This document shows positions 32,885-40,435 of a stretch of 64,000 bases of DNA, one piece after another. The stretch covers positions 372,001-436,000 of the forward strand of contig CAWHYL010000006.1 of the NCBI GenBank assembly GCA_963833655.1. The letters are read 5' to 3'. Origin of the DNA: 3-1-20CM-4-69-9 sp963833655. GTDB lineage: Bacteria; Actinomycetota; Thermoleophilia; Gaiellales; Gaiellaceae. The notes beneath the pieces are model-generated. The model saw only the letters and a program-made list of their open reading frames with translations. It searched no databases and was not told the origin of the DNA. Every line of letters starts with the position of its first letter. Position 1 is the first letter of the stretch. A program made the translations under genes and the position numbers.

Positions 32885-34254
32885 GCCGTCACATTCTTCT
32901 CGGCTACGTCGGCCTGGTCATCGTCGTGCTCGCTGCGCTCGAAGTGCCGCTCGGGATCCAGAATGCCCGCACCGAACGGCGGAATCTCGAGGCGAAGGTC
33001 GAACGTGATGCGACCGCGCTTGCATCCGTCTCTCAAGATGCCCTTCGCTCGCCGAGCAACAGGAACGTCCACGCGCTCGGCGCCGTCGCCTACGGCTATG
33101 ACCGCGCGACCGGGGGACGGGTCGTGATCGTCAACCGCCGCGGGATCGCGCTCATCGACACGCGCCCGCGCGGTAGAGGCGCGGAGAGCTTCGCGTCGCG
33201 ACCGGAGATCGCGGCGGCTCTTCGCGGGCGCGTCGCGGTCGGCACGCGTCATTCCAAGACGCTTCACAAGACGTTGCTGTACGTCGCCGTTCCCGCGGCC
33301 GCCGCCGGTCGTGTGGCAGGTGCAGTTCGCATCACCTATCCGACGTCGGCGGTCGACGCGCGCGTGCGCCGTTACTGGCTCGTGCTCGCCGCGATTGCGG
33401 CCATCGCTCTCGCGGCCGCCGCGGCCGTCGGGTTCCTCGTCGCTCGCTTCGTCTCGCGCCCGCTCGCCCGGCTCGAGGACGCTGCGGCCGCCGTGGGGCG
33501 CGGCGACCTGAGCGCCCGTGCGCCGGAGGACGTCGGGCCGCCCGAGGTTCGATCCCTCGCAGCCGTCTTCAACGAGACCAACGCGAAGCTCGAGCAGCTC
33601 CTGCAGTCGGAAGAAGAGTTCGTCGCCGATGCGTCGCACCAGCTCCGCACGCCCCTGACCGCAGTTCGTCTGCGGCTCGAGAACCTCGAGCGCGACGTCG
33701 CTCCTGCCGGGCGGACTGAGCTGGACGGCGCAATCGCGGAGGTCGAGCGACTCGGCGTGCTCGTCGACGGGTTGCTGGCACTGTCGCGCGCCGCCGCCGA
33801 AGCTGCGCCGGCCGAGGTCGTCGAGGTCGAGGGAACAGTCCGCGAGCGTGTCGAGGCATGGTCCGCGCTTGCGCACGAGCGGGGCCTGAGGCTCGTTGCG
33901 GATACGGACGGGGCCGGGCCCGTGCGCGCAGGGCCCGAGCGTCTCCGGCAGGTGCTCGACAACCTGATCGAGAACGCATTCGAAGTCTCGAGCGCGGGCG
34001 AGAGCGTCACGGTCAGTGCGCGAACGGCGCCGCCGTGGATCGAGCTGCGCGTCCGAGACGAGGGGCCGGGGCTCGACATCGACGGCCGCCGGCGCGCGTT
34101 CGATCGCTTCTGGCGCGGACGCACGGGCGAGGGAAGCGGCCTCGGCCTCGCAATCGCGCGCCGTCTCGTCGAGACCGACGCCGGAGAGATCGAGCTCCAG
34201 CCCGCCCCGAGCGGAGGGCTCGAGGCGGTCGTGCGGCTGAGGCCGGCTTATTAG
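32881..34254 (+). CDS. HAMP-domain sensor histidine kinase
   Basis: 457 residues: membrane span at about 5-25, an extracytoplasmic sensor of about 135 residues, a second span at about 160-185 (LVLAAIAAIALAAAAAVGFLVARF), HAMP (VSRPLARLEDAAAAVGRGDL), HisKA with His in FVADASHQLRTPLTAVRLRLE, and HATPase (N box NLIENAFEVS, VRDEGPGLD, GEGSGLGLAIARRLV). The sensor fold is unrecognised. The stop codon shares TTAG with the convergent DUF5661 gene. Confidence 0.92.
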   Translation: MSRHILLGYVGLVIVVLAALEVPLGIQNARTERRNLEAKVERDATALASVSQDALRSPSNRNVHALGAVAYGYDRATGGRVVIVNRRGIALIDTRPRGRGAESFASRPEIAAALRGRVAVGTRHSKTLHKTLLYVAVPAAAAGRVAGAVRITYPTSAVDARVRRYWLVLAAIAAIALAAAAAVGFLVARFVSRPLARLEDAAAAVGRGDLSARAPEDVGPPEVRSLAAVFNETNAKLEQLLQSEEEFVADASHQLRTPLTAVRLRLENLERDVAPAGRTELDGAIAEVERLGVLVDGLLALSRAAAEAAPAEVVEVEGTVRERVEAWSALAHERGLRLVADTDGAGPVRAGPERLRQVLDNLIENAFEVSSAGESVTVSARTAPPWIELRVRDEGPGLDIDGRRRAFDRFWRGRTGEGSGLGLAIARRLVETDAGEIELQPAPSGGLEAVVRLRPAY

Positions 34255-34535
34255 GCGGAGCCCGGCCTCCGCGCCCAGTCGGCCTTCGCGTCTTCTTCCA
34301 TCCGCTCGAGCCGCTCGTAGTAGTCCGGAAACTCCTTCATGTGCGCGAGCGCGATCTTGCCGGTGACGATCGGGTCGTCAGCCGTCACGTCGGTCTGCGG
34401 ATCGTGACTGCCGTGCTCGTACTCCACGTCCATGCCGGCGCGAAACTGCTCGAGGTCGAAGCGGTTCCAATCGACCCCGATCGCGTCGCCGACGCGACGC
34501 GCTTCCTCGACGCTCGTTCGTCGACTTTCCGTCAT
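34251..34535 (-). CDS. DUF5661 family protein
   Basis: 94 residues, acidic, soluble. The conserved core AIGVDWNRFDLEQFRAGMDVEYEHG..DPQTDVT followed by IALAHMKEFPDYYERLERME identifies DUF5661, a family of unknown function found in bacteria and phages. ATG 34535 overlaps the stop of the 35-residue membrane peptide gene upstream (ATGA), so the two are coupled. Confidence 0.82.
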   Translation of the reverse strand: MTESRRTSVEEARRVGDAIGVDWNRFDLEQFRAGMDVEYEHGSHDPQTDVTADDPIVTGKIALAHMKEFPDYYERLERMEEDAKADWARRPGSA

Positions 34536-34639
34536 CGGTACCTCCTGTGATCGACGTGACGCGTGTACAGGCCGAACGCGAGCAGAAGCAGCAGACATGC
34601 AGCGAGGGCGATCATCAGGCTTAGTGGCACCACGTGCAT
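34532..34639 (-). CDS. 35-residue membrane peptide
   Basis: One hydrophobic span (SLMIALAACLLLLLAFGLY) followed by a basic tail (TRHVDHRRYR). It has a near-perfect ribosome-binding site (AAAGGAGG, 4-5 nt before ATG 34639) and a stop overlapping the DUF5661 start, two independent signs of translation. No family is known. Too short for most gene finders. Confidence 0.6.
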   Translation of the reverse strand: MHVVPLSLMIALAACLLLLLAFGLYTRHVDHRRYR

Positions 34640-34713
34640 GTTCCCTCCTTTCGTCGAGCTCATGATCGTGGACGTTCCGGCGCCCGCCATCGGCAATGTG
34701 GCGCGAGCCGCCG

Positions 34714-34723
34714 GACGGTTTTC
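34714..34723 (+). promoter_or_regulatory. GACGGTTTTC, near-match of the TGCGGNTTTC motif
   Basis: Located 62 nt before the gap start, the same distance as the exact copy before fhs (63 nt). Only 8 of 10 bases match the core. Confidence 0.25.
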
Positions 34724-34785
34724 CGCAGCCGCTTTCAGTGCATCCGCGGATGTCTCTCGCCCCGGGTGGCGGAAGAGTCGGAACC

Positions 34786-35811
34786 ATGAAGACCTCAATT
34801 GGAATCAACGGTTTCGGCCGCGTGGGGCGAGCAGCTTTCCGCGCGGCGCACGAGCGCGGGCTCGAGCTCGAGTGGGTCGGTATCAACGATCTCGCCGATG
34901 CGGCGACGCTCGCGCACCTCCTGAAGTACGACTCCGTCTACGGACGGTTCTCCGGCAGCGTCGTCGCCGGGCCCGACTTCATCGACGTCGACGGCGACAG
35001 GATTCCGGTGCTCGCCGAAGCAGAGCCGGCGGGACTCCACTGGGACGAGCTCGGGGCCGACGTCGTGCTCGAGGCAACAGGACGCTTCCGCACGCGCGCC
35101 GCGGCGGCGGGGCACCTGGACGCCGGTGCACGCAAGGTGATCGTGTCGGCGCCGATGAAGGATGCGGACGCCACCGTCGTCCTCGGCGTCAACTACGACG
35201 ATACGTACGACGCCGCCGAGCATCACGTCATCTCGAACGCGTCGTGCACGACCAACTGCCTGGCGCCGGTGGCTTCGCTCGTCCACGAGGCCGTCGGGAT
35301 CCGCCACGGGCTGATGACGACCATCCACGCGTACACGGCGGACCAGCGGTTGATCGACCTTCCGCACAAGGACTTGCGCCGCGGCCGGGCGGCCGCACTC
35401 AACCTCGTGCCCACCTCGACGGGTGCTGCGAAGGCGATCGGGCTCGTCATTCCCGAGCTGGCCGGGAAGCTCAACGGCTTCGCTGTGCGTGCTCCGATCC
35501 CGACGGGATCGCTCGTCGACCTGACCGTGGAGACCGAGCGCGCGACCGATGTGGACGAGATCACCGCGCTGTTCCGGGAGCGCAGCGACGTCGACGAGCT
35601 CAACGGCATCCTCGCGTACAGCGACGAGCCGCTCGTCTCGTCCGACATCGTCCAGTCGCCCTACTCGGCCATCTTCGACGCGCCGCTGACGAGCGTTGTC
35701 GACGGTACGCAGCTCAAGGTCGTCGCCTGGTACGACAACGAGTGGGGTTACTCGAATCGGCTGGTCGAGCTCGCCGCACGCGTTGCGGCGCCGGAGCGCG
35801 TGCCGGCCTAG
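34786..35811 (+). CDS. gap: Glyceraldehyde-3-phosphate dehydrogenase
   Basis: 341 residues. Glycolytic/gluconeogenic oxidation of G3P to 1,3-bisphosphoglycerate. NAD fold IGINGFGRVGRAAFR, catalytic Cys in NASCTTNCLAPV, His in TTIHAYTADQR, phosphate-binding STGAAKAIGLV and C-terminal WYDNEWGYSNR are complete. The Asp in 'INDL' after strand 2 fits NAD rather than NADP use. No pgk/tpi follow, so this is a solitary copy. The stop shares CTAG with the convergent gene. Confidence 0.95.
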   Translation: MKTSIGINGFGRVGRAAFRAAHERGLELEWVGINDLADAATLAHLLKYDSVYGRFSGSVVAGPDFIDVDGDRIPVLAEAEPAGLHWDELGADVVLEATGRFRTRAAAAGHLDAGARKVIVSAPMKDADATVVLGVNYDDTYDAAEHHVISNASCTTNCLAPVASLVHEAVGIRHGLMTTIHAYTADQRLIDLPHKDLRRGRAAALNLVPTSTGAAKAIGLVIPELAGKLNGFAVRAPIPTGSLVDLTVETERATDVDEITALFRERSDVDELNGILAYSDEPLVSSDIVQSPYSAIFDAPLTSVVDGTQLKVVAWYDNEWGYSNRLVELAARVAAPERVPA

Positions 35812-36779
35812 CGCCTGCGGAACAGGCGGCGGCCGCTCTCCTCCGCGACGTCGGCGTCTTCGCCGTCGCGGACTTCCTCGGCCTCGGCCGTGACCGGCGC
35901 GTCGAATCCCTGCTCCCACGGGTCGCCTTCCGCCTGTGGAAGCACGCGTACGTGACGCGGCGCCTCGGGCTCCGGCGACTCCGCGGTCTCCTCGTCGGGC
36001 TCGGAATCGCGGCGCCACCAACGGCGCTTCGACTCCGCCGCAGGCTGCTCTTCGGCCGCGGGGGGAAGCTCGGGCTCCGGCTCGGTTTCCGGCTCCGGCT
36101 GCGGCTCGGGCTCGGCGTGCTCGTCCGCAACGGCGACCGGCTCGTCTCCGCGCGGAGCGGTGCCGATCATCGTCATCGCGTCCGAGGGCTCCTGCGCCTC
36201 CTCGAACGCGGTCCAGCCGAGCGCGTCGTGCTCCTCGGTGTCTTCGGCACGCTGCGCCTCGACGACAGGATGCGAGGGCACAGCGGCCGCCGGCTGTGCG
36301 AGCGGCAGCTCGTCTCGACCCGCCGCCCACTCGATCGCGCAGACGATCAGGAGCGCGCCGGCCATCGCGAGCAGGATCGTCCACCACGCCAGGTTCGCGA
36401 GGCCGAGCGCGACGGCGACGGCGATCAGGAACGCGACCTCGCCCGCGACGCGCCACACGACGGGCGACACGCCTTCACGCGGGGCGCGGGCGCCGTAGCC
36501 GTAGGCCGGCGGCGAGCTCGGCCACGACTGCTGCGTCCAGCCGGCCGAGCGCAGCTGCCGCAGGTCAGAGCGCAGCGCCGCCGCGTGCCGGTGGAACGAA
36601 TCGACTGCCTCCAGGGTTCGCAGCGCGGCGTCGAGCTGCGCGGCATGGCGATAGAAGGCGTCGAACGCGGCGCGGACGCTCTCCTGCTCGTACCCCTGGT
36701 CGGCGAGCGGCAGATCCTCGACGCGCGGGAGCGGCTCCCGGGACGGGGTCTGCGGAGTGGGCCAGGCCTCGTTCTCCAT
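35808..36779 (-). CDS. Hypothetical membrane protein with acidic Pro/Glu-rich tail
   Basis: 323 residues. An N-terminal helical region (YEQESVRAAFDAFYRHAAQLDAAL..) precedes two adjacent membrane spans at about 112-150 (WRVAGEVAFLIAVAVALGLANLAWWTIL; MAGALLIVCAIEWAAG). A cytoplasmic tail of about 170 residues is rich in Glu/Pro (PEPQPEPETEPEPELPP) and ends RRLFRRR. Low-complexity tails of this kind are often interaction scaffolds. No family identified. ATG 36779. Confidence 0.75.
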   Translation of the reverse strand: MENEAWPTPQTPSREPLPRVEDLPLADQGYEQESVRAAFDAFYRHAAQLDAALRTLEAVDSFHRHAAALRSDLRQLRSAGWTQQSWPSSPPAYGYGARAPREGVSPVVWRVAGEVAFLIAVAVALGLANLAWWTILLAMAGALLIVCAIEWAAGRDELPLAQPAAAVPSHPVVEAQRAEDTEEHDALGWTAFEEAQEPSDAMTMIGTAPRGDEPVAVADEHAEPEPQPEPETEPEPELPPAAEEQPAAESKRRWWRRDSEPDEETAESPEPEAPRHVRVLPQAEGDPWEQGFDAPVTAEAEEVRDGEDADVAEESGRRLFRRR

Positions 36780-36803
36780 CGTCGAATTATGCGTTGAGTT
36801 GTT

Positions 36804-37574
36804 TCACGCCGCAGCCTCTGCACGCCAGAGGCCGCGAATGGCCCAGACGCCGAAGCAGATGAGCAGGACGAACAGGATCGCAAATGCGAGCAGCGTCTTG
36901 TCCGGCGAGCCGGAGATCAATCCCCGACCCTCCTCGAGGAGCGGCGTGATCGGGTTGACGCGGGCGACGCCGTGCAGCCACCCTTGCAGCAGCCCCAGCG
37001 GGACGTAGACCGGCGCGAAGAAGAGCAGGATGAACACCGGCATCTGGATGACCGGAAACGCCTGCTGCGTGCGCAGGCGCATCGCCACGCCCGTCGACCA
37101 CAGCGTGCCGACGATGCTCAGCAGGAAGCCGAGCGCGTACAGCGCGAGGAGATCGACGCCGTCGCCGCCGACCTTCATCTGCGCCGCGAAGGCGACTGCG
37201 GTGACGACGACGATCACCGTGATCCAGCGGACGAGGCCGGCGATCGCGTAGCCGATCACGATCCCGACGCGATTCGGCGCGGCGAGCATCAGCCGCCGCA
37301 TGAAGCCGGTCTCCCAGTCGCGGGCGATGCCGAAGCCGGTGAAGACGCCCGAGAACGCGGCCGACTGCAGCAGCACGAAGACGAACTGGAACGCGGTGTA
37401 GCCCTGCGGAAAGTTGAACCCCGGAACTTGGGTGATGCGGGAGAGTCCGCCGACGAACGCCGTGAAGAAGAAGAGCGGGAACAGGAGCGACGGGAGCAGG
37501 AACGACGGGTTCGTGAAGAAGTTGTGAGCCTGCCGCCACGAGACGCCCTTCGCGACGTTGTAGATGTCCCTCAC
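36804..37574 (-). CDS. ABC-2 permease, DrrB-like (second of pair)
   Basis: 256 residues with six predicted spans. The loop FGIARDWETGFMRRLMLAAPNRVGIVIGY is the ABC-2 signature, and WLHGVARVNPITPLLEEGRGL is the C-terminal motif of daunorubicin-type exporters. GTG 37574 overlaps the preceding permease stop (GTGA). Together with 37571-38347 and the ATPase at 38347 it forms a heteromeric exporter; the cargo is unknown. Confidence 0.9.
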   Translation of the reverse strand: MRDIYNVAKGVSWRQAHNFFTNPSFLLPSLLFPLFFFTAFVGGLSRITQVPGFNFPQGYTAFQFVFVLLQSAAFSGVFTGFGIARDWETGFMRRLMLAAPNRVGIVIGYAIAGLVRWITVIVVVTAVAFAAQMKVGGDGVDLLALYALGFLLSIVGTLWSTGVAMRLRTQQAFPVIQMPVFILLFFAPVYVPLGLLQGWLHGVARVNPITPLLEEGRGLISGSPDKTLLAFAILFVLLICFGVWAIRGLWRAEAAA

Positions 37575-38347
37575 GACCGCGCCATCCGTTGAATGAGCGC
37601 GTGCGTCGCCAGCGTGAAGCCGATCAGGCACATCGCGATCCCGACCGCGAAACCGAGCAGGATCGGCTCCCAGTGCCAGTCGTAGATGACGAGCGCCCGC
37701 ACGGCCTCGATCAGGTACGAGACCGGGTTGATCGTCGCGACCCAGCGGAACCAGTCTGTCTCGATCAGGTTGCGCGGGATGTTCATCGAGGACAGGAACA
37801 GGAAGACGAAGAAGACGGGGAAGAGACCCTGCACCGCTTCCGTCGAGCCCGTGCGGAGCGCCGCCCACGTCCCGAACGACGCGAACGCGAGCGCGATGAC
37901 GCCCTCGAGGACGAGCAGCATCAACGCTCCGGGAGGGCCTGTCTGGAGCCGAACCCCGAACGCGTAGCCGACGACGAGATAGAAGACGGCCTGCACGAGG
38001 GCAATGGTGAGGAGGCCCCCCAGCTGCCCGACCAGGAGGACCATCCCACGCACGGGCGTCAGCGCGAGGCGATTGAGGAAGCCGGTCTGGATGTCGCGCG
38101 CGAACTCGACGTTCGCGTTCACCGTCGCGAGCAGCGCGCCCTGGATGAACGGCACTGCAATGGCGAATGCGACGAAGGAATCCGTCGGGAATCCCGGCAG
38201 CTGCGTCTCCGACCGGAGACCGCCCGAGTTCACCGCGAAGAGCAGCATCGGGAAGATCAGCGGGAAGACGACGTTCGCCGGTTGCCGGGCCGTACGAATG
38301 ACGGCGCGGCGGCCGAGCGTGGCCGCCTGCAGCACGGCGACGTTCAT
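37571..38347 (-). CDS. ABC-2 permease, DrrB-like (first of pair)
   Basis: 258 residues, six spans. Motifs FARDIQTGFLNRLALTPVRGMVLLVGQ and FRWVATINPVSYLIEAVRALV match the partner permease, so the two are probably ancient duplicates. ATG 38347 overlaps the ATPase stop by one base (TGATG). The exporter type is shared with antibiotic- and lipid-exporting DrrAB systems. Confidence 0.9.
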   Translation of the reverse strand: MNVAVLQAATLGRRAVIRTARQPANVVFPLIFPMLLFAVNSGGLRSETQLPGFPTDSFVAFAIAVPFIQGALLATVNANVEFARDIQTGFLNRLALTPVRGMVLLVGQLGGLLTIALVQAVFYLVVGYAFGVRLQTGPPGALMLLVLEGVIALAFASFGTWAALRTGSTEAVQGLFPVFFVFLFLSSMNIPRNLIETDWFRWVATINPVSYLIEAVRALVIYDWHWEPILLGFAVGIAMCLIGFTLATHALIQRMARS

Positions 38348-39336
38348 CAGGCGACCTCGGCCGTTTCTTCCGCGGCGTCGCCCGCGCCCTCGAGGTGGCG
38401 CCCGGTCTTGGCGAGAAACACGTCGTCGAGTGTGGGCTCGTGGATCTGCAGGTGCGAGATGCGGAGGTTCTCGGCGTCGAGCGCGCGGACGATCTGCGCG
38501 ACGTCGCCGTCGTTCGACGCAAGCTGCACCGCAACGGCCTGCGGCCCGAAGCCGGCCGTCGGCGTCCCGAAGCGTTCGAGCACGGCAGCGACCGCGCCTT
38601 TCTGCAGGAGGTCGGCCGGAACGGCCTCGATCGTCGAGCGGGAGATTTCCGCCTTCAGCTCGTCGGGCGTCCCCTCGGCGACGATGTGACCGTGGTCGAT
38701 GATTCCGACGCGGTCGGCGAGGACGTCCGCCTCTTCCAGGTACTGCGTCGTGAGGAAAACGGTGACGCCGTCTTCCTTCGCCAGGCGACCAACCTCTTCC
38801 CACAGGGCGGTGCGGCTCTGGATGTCGAGCCCGGTCGTCGGCTCGTCGAGGAAAAGGATGCGCGGATGGTGGACGAGCGCCAGCGCGAGATCGAGGCGGC
38901 GCTTCATCCCACCGGAATACGTGCGGATCTTACGGTCGGCCGCCTCGGTCAGACCGACGCGGTGCAGCAGCTCGGCGCTTCGCTCCGCGCGCTCCTCACC
39001 GGTGATGCCGTGCATGGTCGCCTGCAGCCGCAGGTGCTCGCGACCGGTCAGGTACGGGTCGAGCGCTGCCTCCTGAAGCGCCGCGCCGATGGTCTTCCGC
39101 ACCTGCGGCCCTTCGTGGACGACGTCGTAGCCGCCGACGGTCGCAGTCCCGGCGGTCGGCGGGAGCAGCGTCGTGAGCATGTGAACGGTCGTGGACTTGC
39201 CGGCGCCGTTCGGGCCGAGAAAGCCGTAGATCTCCCCGGGGTCGACGCGCAGGTCGATGCCGTCGACCGCGCGCGGGCCCTTCTTGAAGTCACGGACGAG
39301 CCCGTGAGCCTCGATGCTGTTCTCGCGAGGGGCCAA
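38347..39336 (-). CDS. ABC transporter ATPase, DrrA-like
   Basis: 329 residues. Walker A LGPNGAGKSTTVHML, Q-loop TIGAALQEAALDPYLTGREHL, signature TYSGGMKRRLDLALALVHHP, Walker B ILFLDEPTTGLD and the DrrA regulatory C-terminal domain (residues about 240-329, GTPDELKAEI..). TTG 39336 is the only reasonable start before the domain begins (IEAHGLVRDFKKGPRAVDG). Powers the two permeases that follow. Confidence 0.9.
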   Translation of the reverse strand: MAPRENSIEAHGLVRDFKKGPRAVDGIDLRVDPGEIYGFLGPNGAGKSTTVHMLTTLLPPTAGTATVGGYDVVHEGPQVRKTIGAALQEAALDPYLTGREHLRLQATMHGITGEERAERSAELLHRVGLTEAADRKIRTYSGGMKRRLDLALALVHHPRILFLDEPTTGLDIQSRTALWEEVGRLAKEDGVTVFLTTQYLEEADVLADRVGIIDHGHIVAEGTPDELKAEISRSTIEAVPADLLQKGAVAAVLERFGTPTAGFGPQAVAVQLASNDGDVAQIVRALDAENLRISHLQIHEPTLDDVFLAKTGRHLEGAGDAAEETAEVA

Positions 39337-39347
39337 CCCCTCGGAGG

Positions 39348-40133
39348 CTACCCGTGCGCCGATTCGCGCCGAAGCACGGATGCGACAGCCGTCAAAGCGA
39401 CGCGTGTCTCGTGGAGCTCCGGCTCGCGCGTCGTGAGGCGCTGCAGCCCGAGGCCGGGCAGCAGCACGATGCGCGCCAGCCGCCGCGAGCCCTGCACGAG
39501 CAGCCACAGCTCCATCGTCAGCGCCAGCGCGAGCACCGAAACGACGAGTGGTGTGAACGCGGTCGCCGGCAGCGGCCAGACCCGGCCGCCGAGGACGGCC
39601 ACCGGCATCAGCAGCGCCGCGAAGTTGGTGCCGCAGCGGAGCGAGAAGCGTGACGGACGCGCGACGCCGTTCCACGTGTCGACGAGCCGACGTTCCTCGG
39701 CAGCGGCGATGGCGCGGTGCTCTGCGCCGTGGAGGTACAGCGTGCGGCCGCGCAGCAGCCAGCCGAGCAGCGCGAAGGTGATCACGACTCCGGCGGCGAG
39801 CCCGACCCAGTGCGGCGCGAAGACGAGCGCGAGCGGCGCGAAGATGGCGACGAGCAGGAAGAGGCGCTCGCGGCCGCGCGCGACACCCCTGCGCCTGAAG
39901 AGCGGCGAAAGCGACGCAGCCAGACGCAGGAGACCGCGGGCGAACGGAACGCACCGGAGCGCGCGCGGCGGCTGCGGCATCTCGCCTTCTCGCGTGGTGC
40001 CGTCGACGCCCGCGTACGCCCAGTAGCGCTGGCTCACGATCACGACGCCGTGCGAGCGCGCCATCCCGCCGAGGCGGGGTGAGGACGTTGCATCGGCCAG
40101 CTCGAGCTGGCGGAGGACGGCGGCGAGGTCCAC
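39348..40133 (-). CDS. DUF1385 (YqhQ-like) membrane protein
   Basis: About 261 residues with four membrane spans. Family motifs are PRLGGMARSHGVVIVSQRYWAYA at the N-terminus, YLHGAEHRAIAAAEERR and ARPSRFSLRCGTNFAALLMPVAV in the middle. In Bacillus the homologue YqhQ is a conserved membrane protein of unclear function; His and Cys residues of the core are conserved. GTG 40133 was chosen; an ATG at 40184 would add an atypical segment. It follows a terminator-like hairpin. Confidence 0.85.
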   Translation of the reverse strand: MDLAAVLRQLELADATSSPRLGGMARSHGVVIVSQRYWAYAGVDGTTREGEMPQPPRALRCVPFARGLLRLAASLSPLFRRRGVARGRERLFLLVAIFAPLALVFAPHWVGLAAGVVITFALLGWLLRGRTLYLHGAEHRAIAAAEERRLVDTWNGVARPSRFSLRCGTNFAALLMPVAVLGGRVWPLPATAFTPLVVSVLALALTMELWLLVQGSRRLARIVLLPGLGLQRLTTREPELHETRVALTAVASVLRRESAHG

Positions 40134-40155
40134 CAAGCCATGATCGCCATAGCAA

Positions 40156-40181
40156 GGCCGCCCGGCAAGTGCCAGGCGGCC
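40156..40181 (-). terminator. Hairpin after the 25-residue membrane peptide gene
   Basis: GGCCGCC (40156-40162) pairs with GGCGGCC (40175-40181), with an inner GGC/GCC pairing. It lies 29 nt beyond the stop of the small minus-strand gene at 40211 and upstream of the DUF1385 gene. Confidence 0.5.
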
Positions 40182-40210
40182 CATCCTTCAAAGGTGTCGG
40201 TCCTAGTTGG

Positions 40211-40288
40211 TTACCAGTACCCGCGCGAGAAGAAGCCAAGCAGCGCGAGCACGAGGACCACGATGAGAATGATCCAGAGAATGCCCAT
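40211..40288 (-). CDS. 25-residue membrane peptide
   Basis: An ORF of 25 codons, almost entirely one hydrophobic helix (MGILWIILIVVLVLALLGFF) with the tail SRGYW. A GGGAGG ribosome-binding site is about 12 nt before ATG 40288 and a hairpin follows its stop. Similar tiny hydrophobic proteins are frequent in soil actinobacteria; function unknown. Too short for routine annotation. Confidence 0.55.
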   Translation of the reverse strand: MGILWIILIVVLVLALLGFFSRGYW

Positions 40289-40435
40289 TGCGTTCTCTTG
40301 CCTCCCTTTGGGTTAATCGACCTGGCGGAGTGGGTTCCGCACGGATTCAACGGCTGACCGCCGTTTTTCGTTACGGCCCACCCGCTACGGGTGACGGCGG
40401 GAGCTACCCGAGTCAGTCACAACTCCGTAACCCAG

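Noticed and set aside
40411..40434. Possible PHO box before ppk (GTCACAA and GTAACCC at 11-nt spacing)
   Set aside because: Only two weak half-sites, and they overlap the ribosome-binding region if ppk starts at 40436. Kept only as something to recheck if GTG 40466 proves to be the start.
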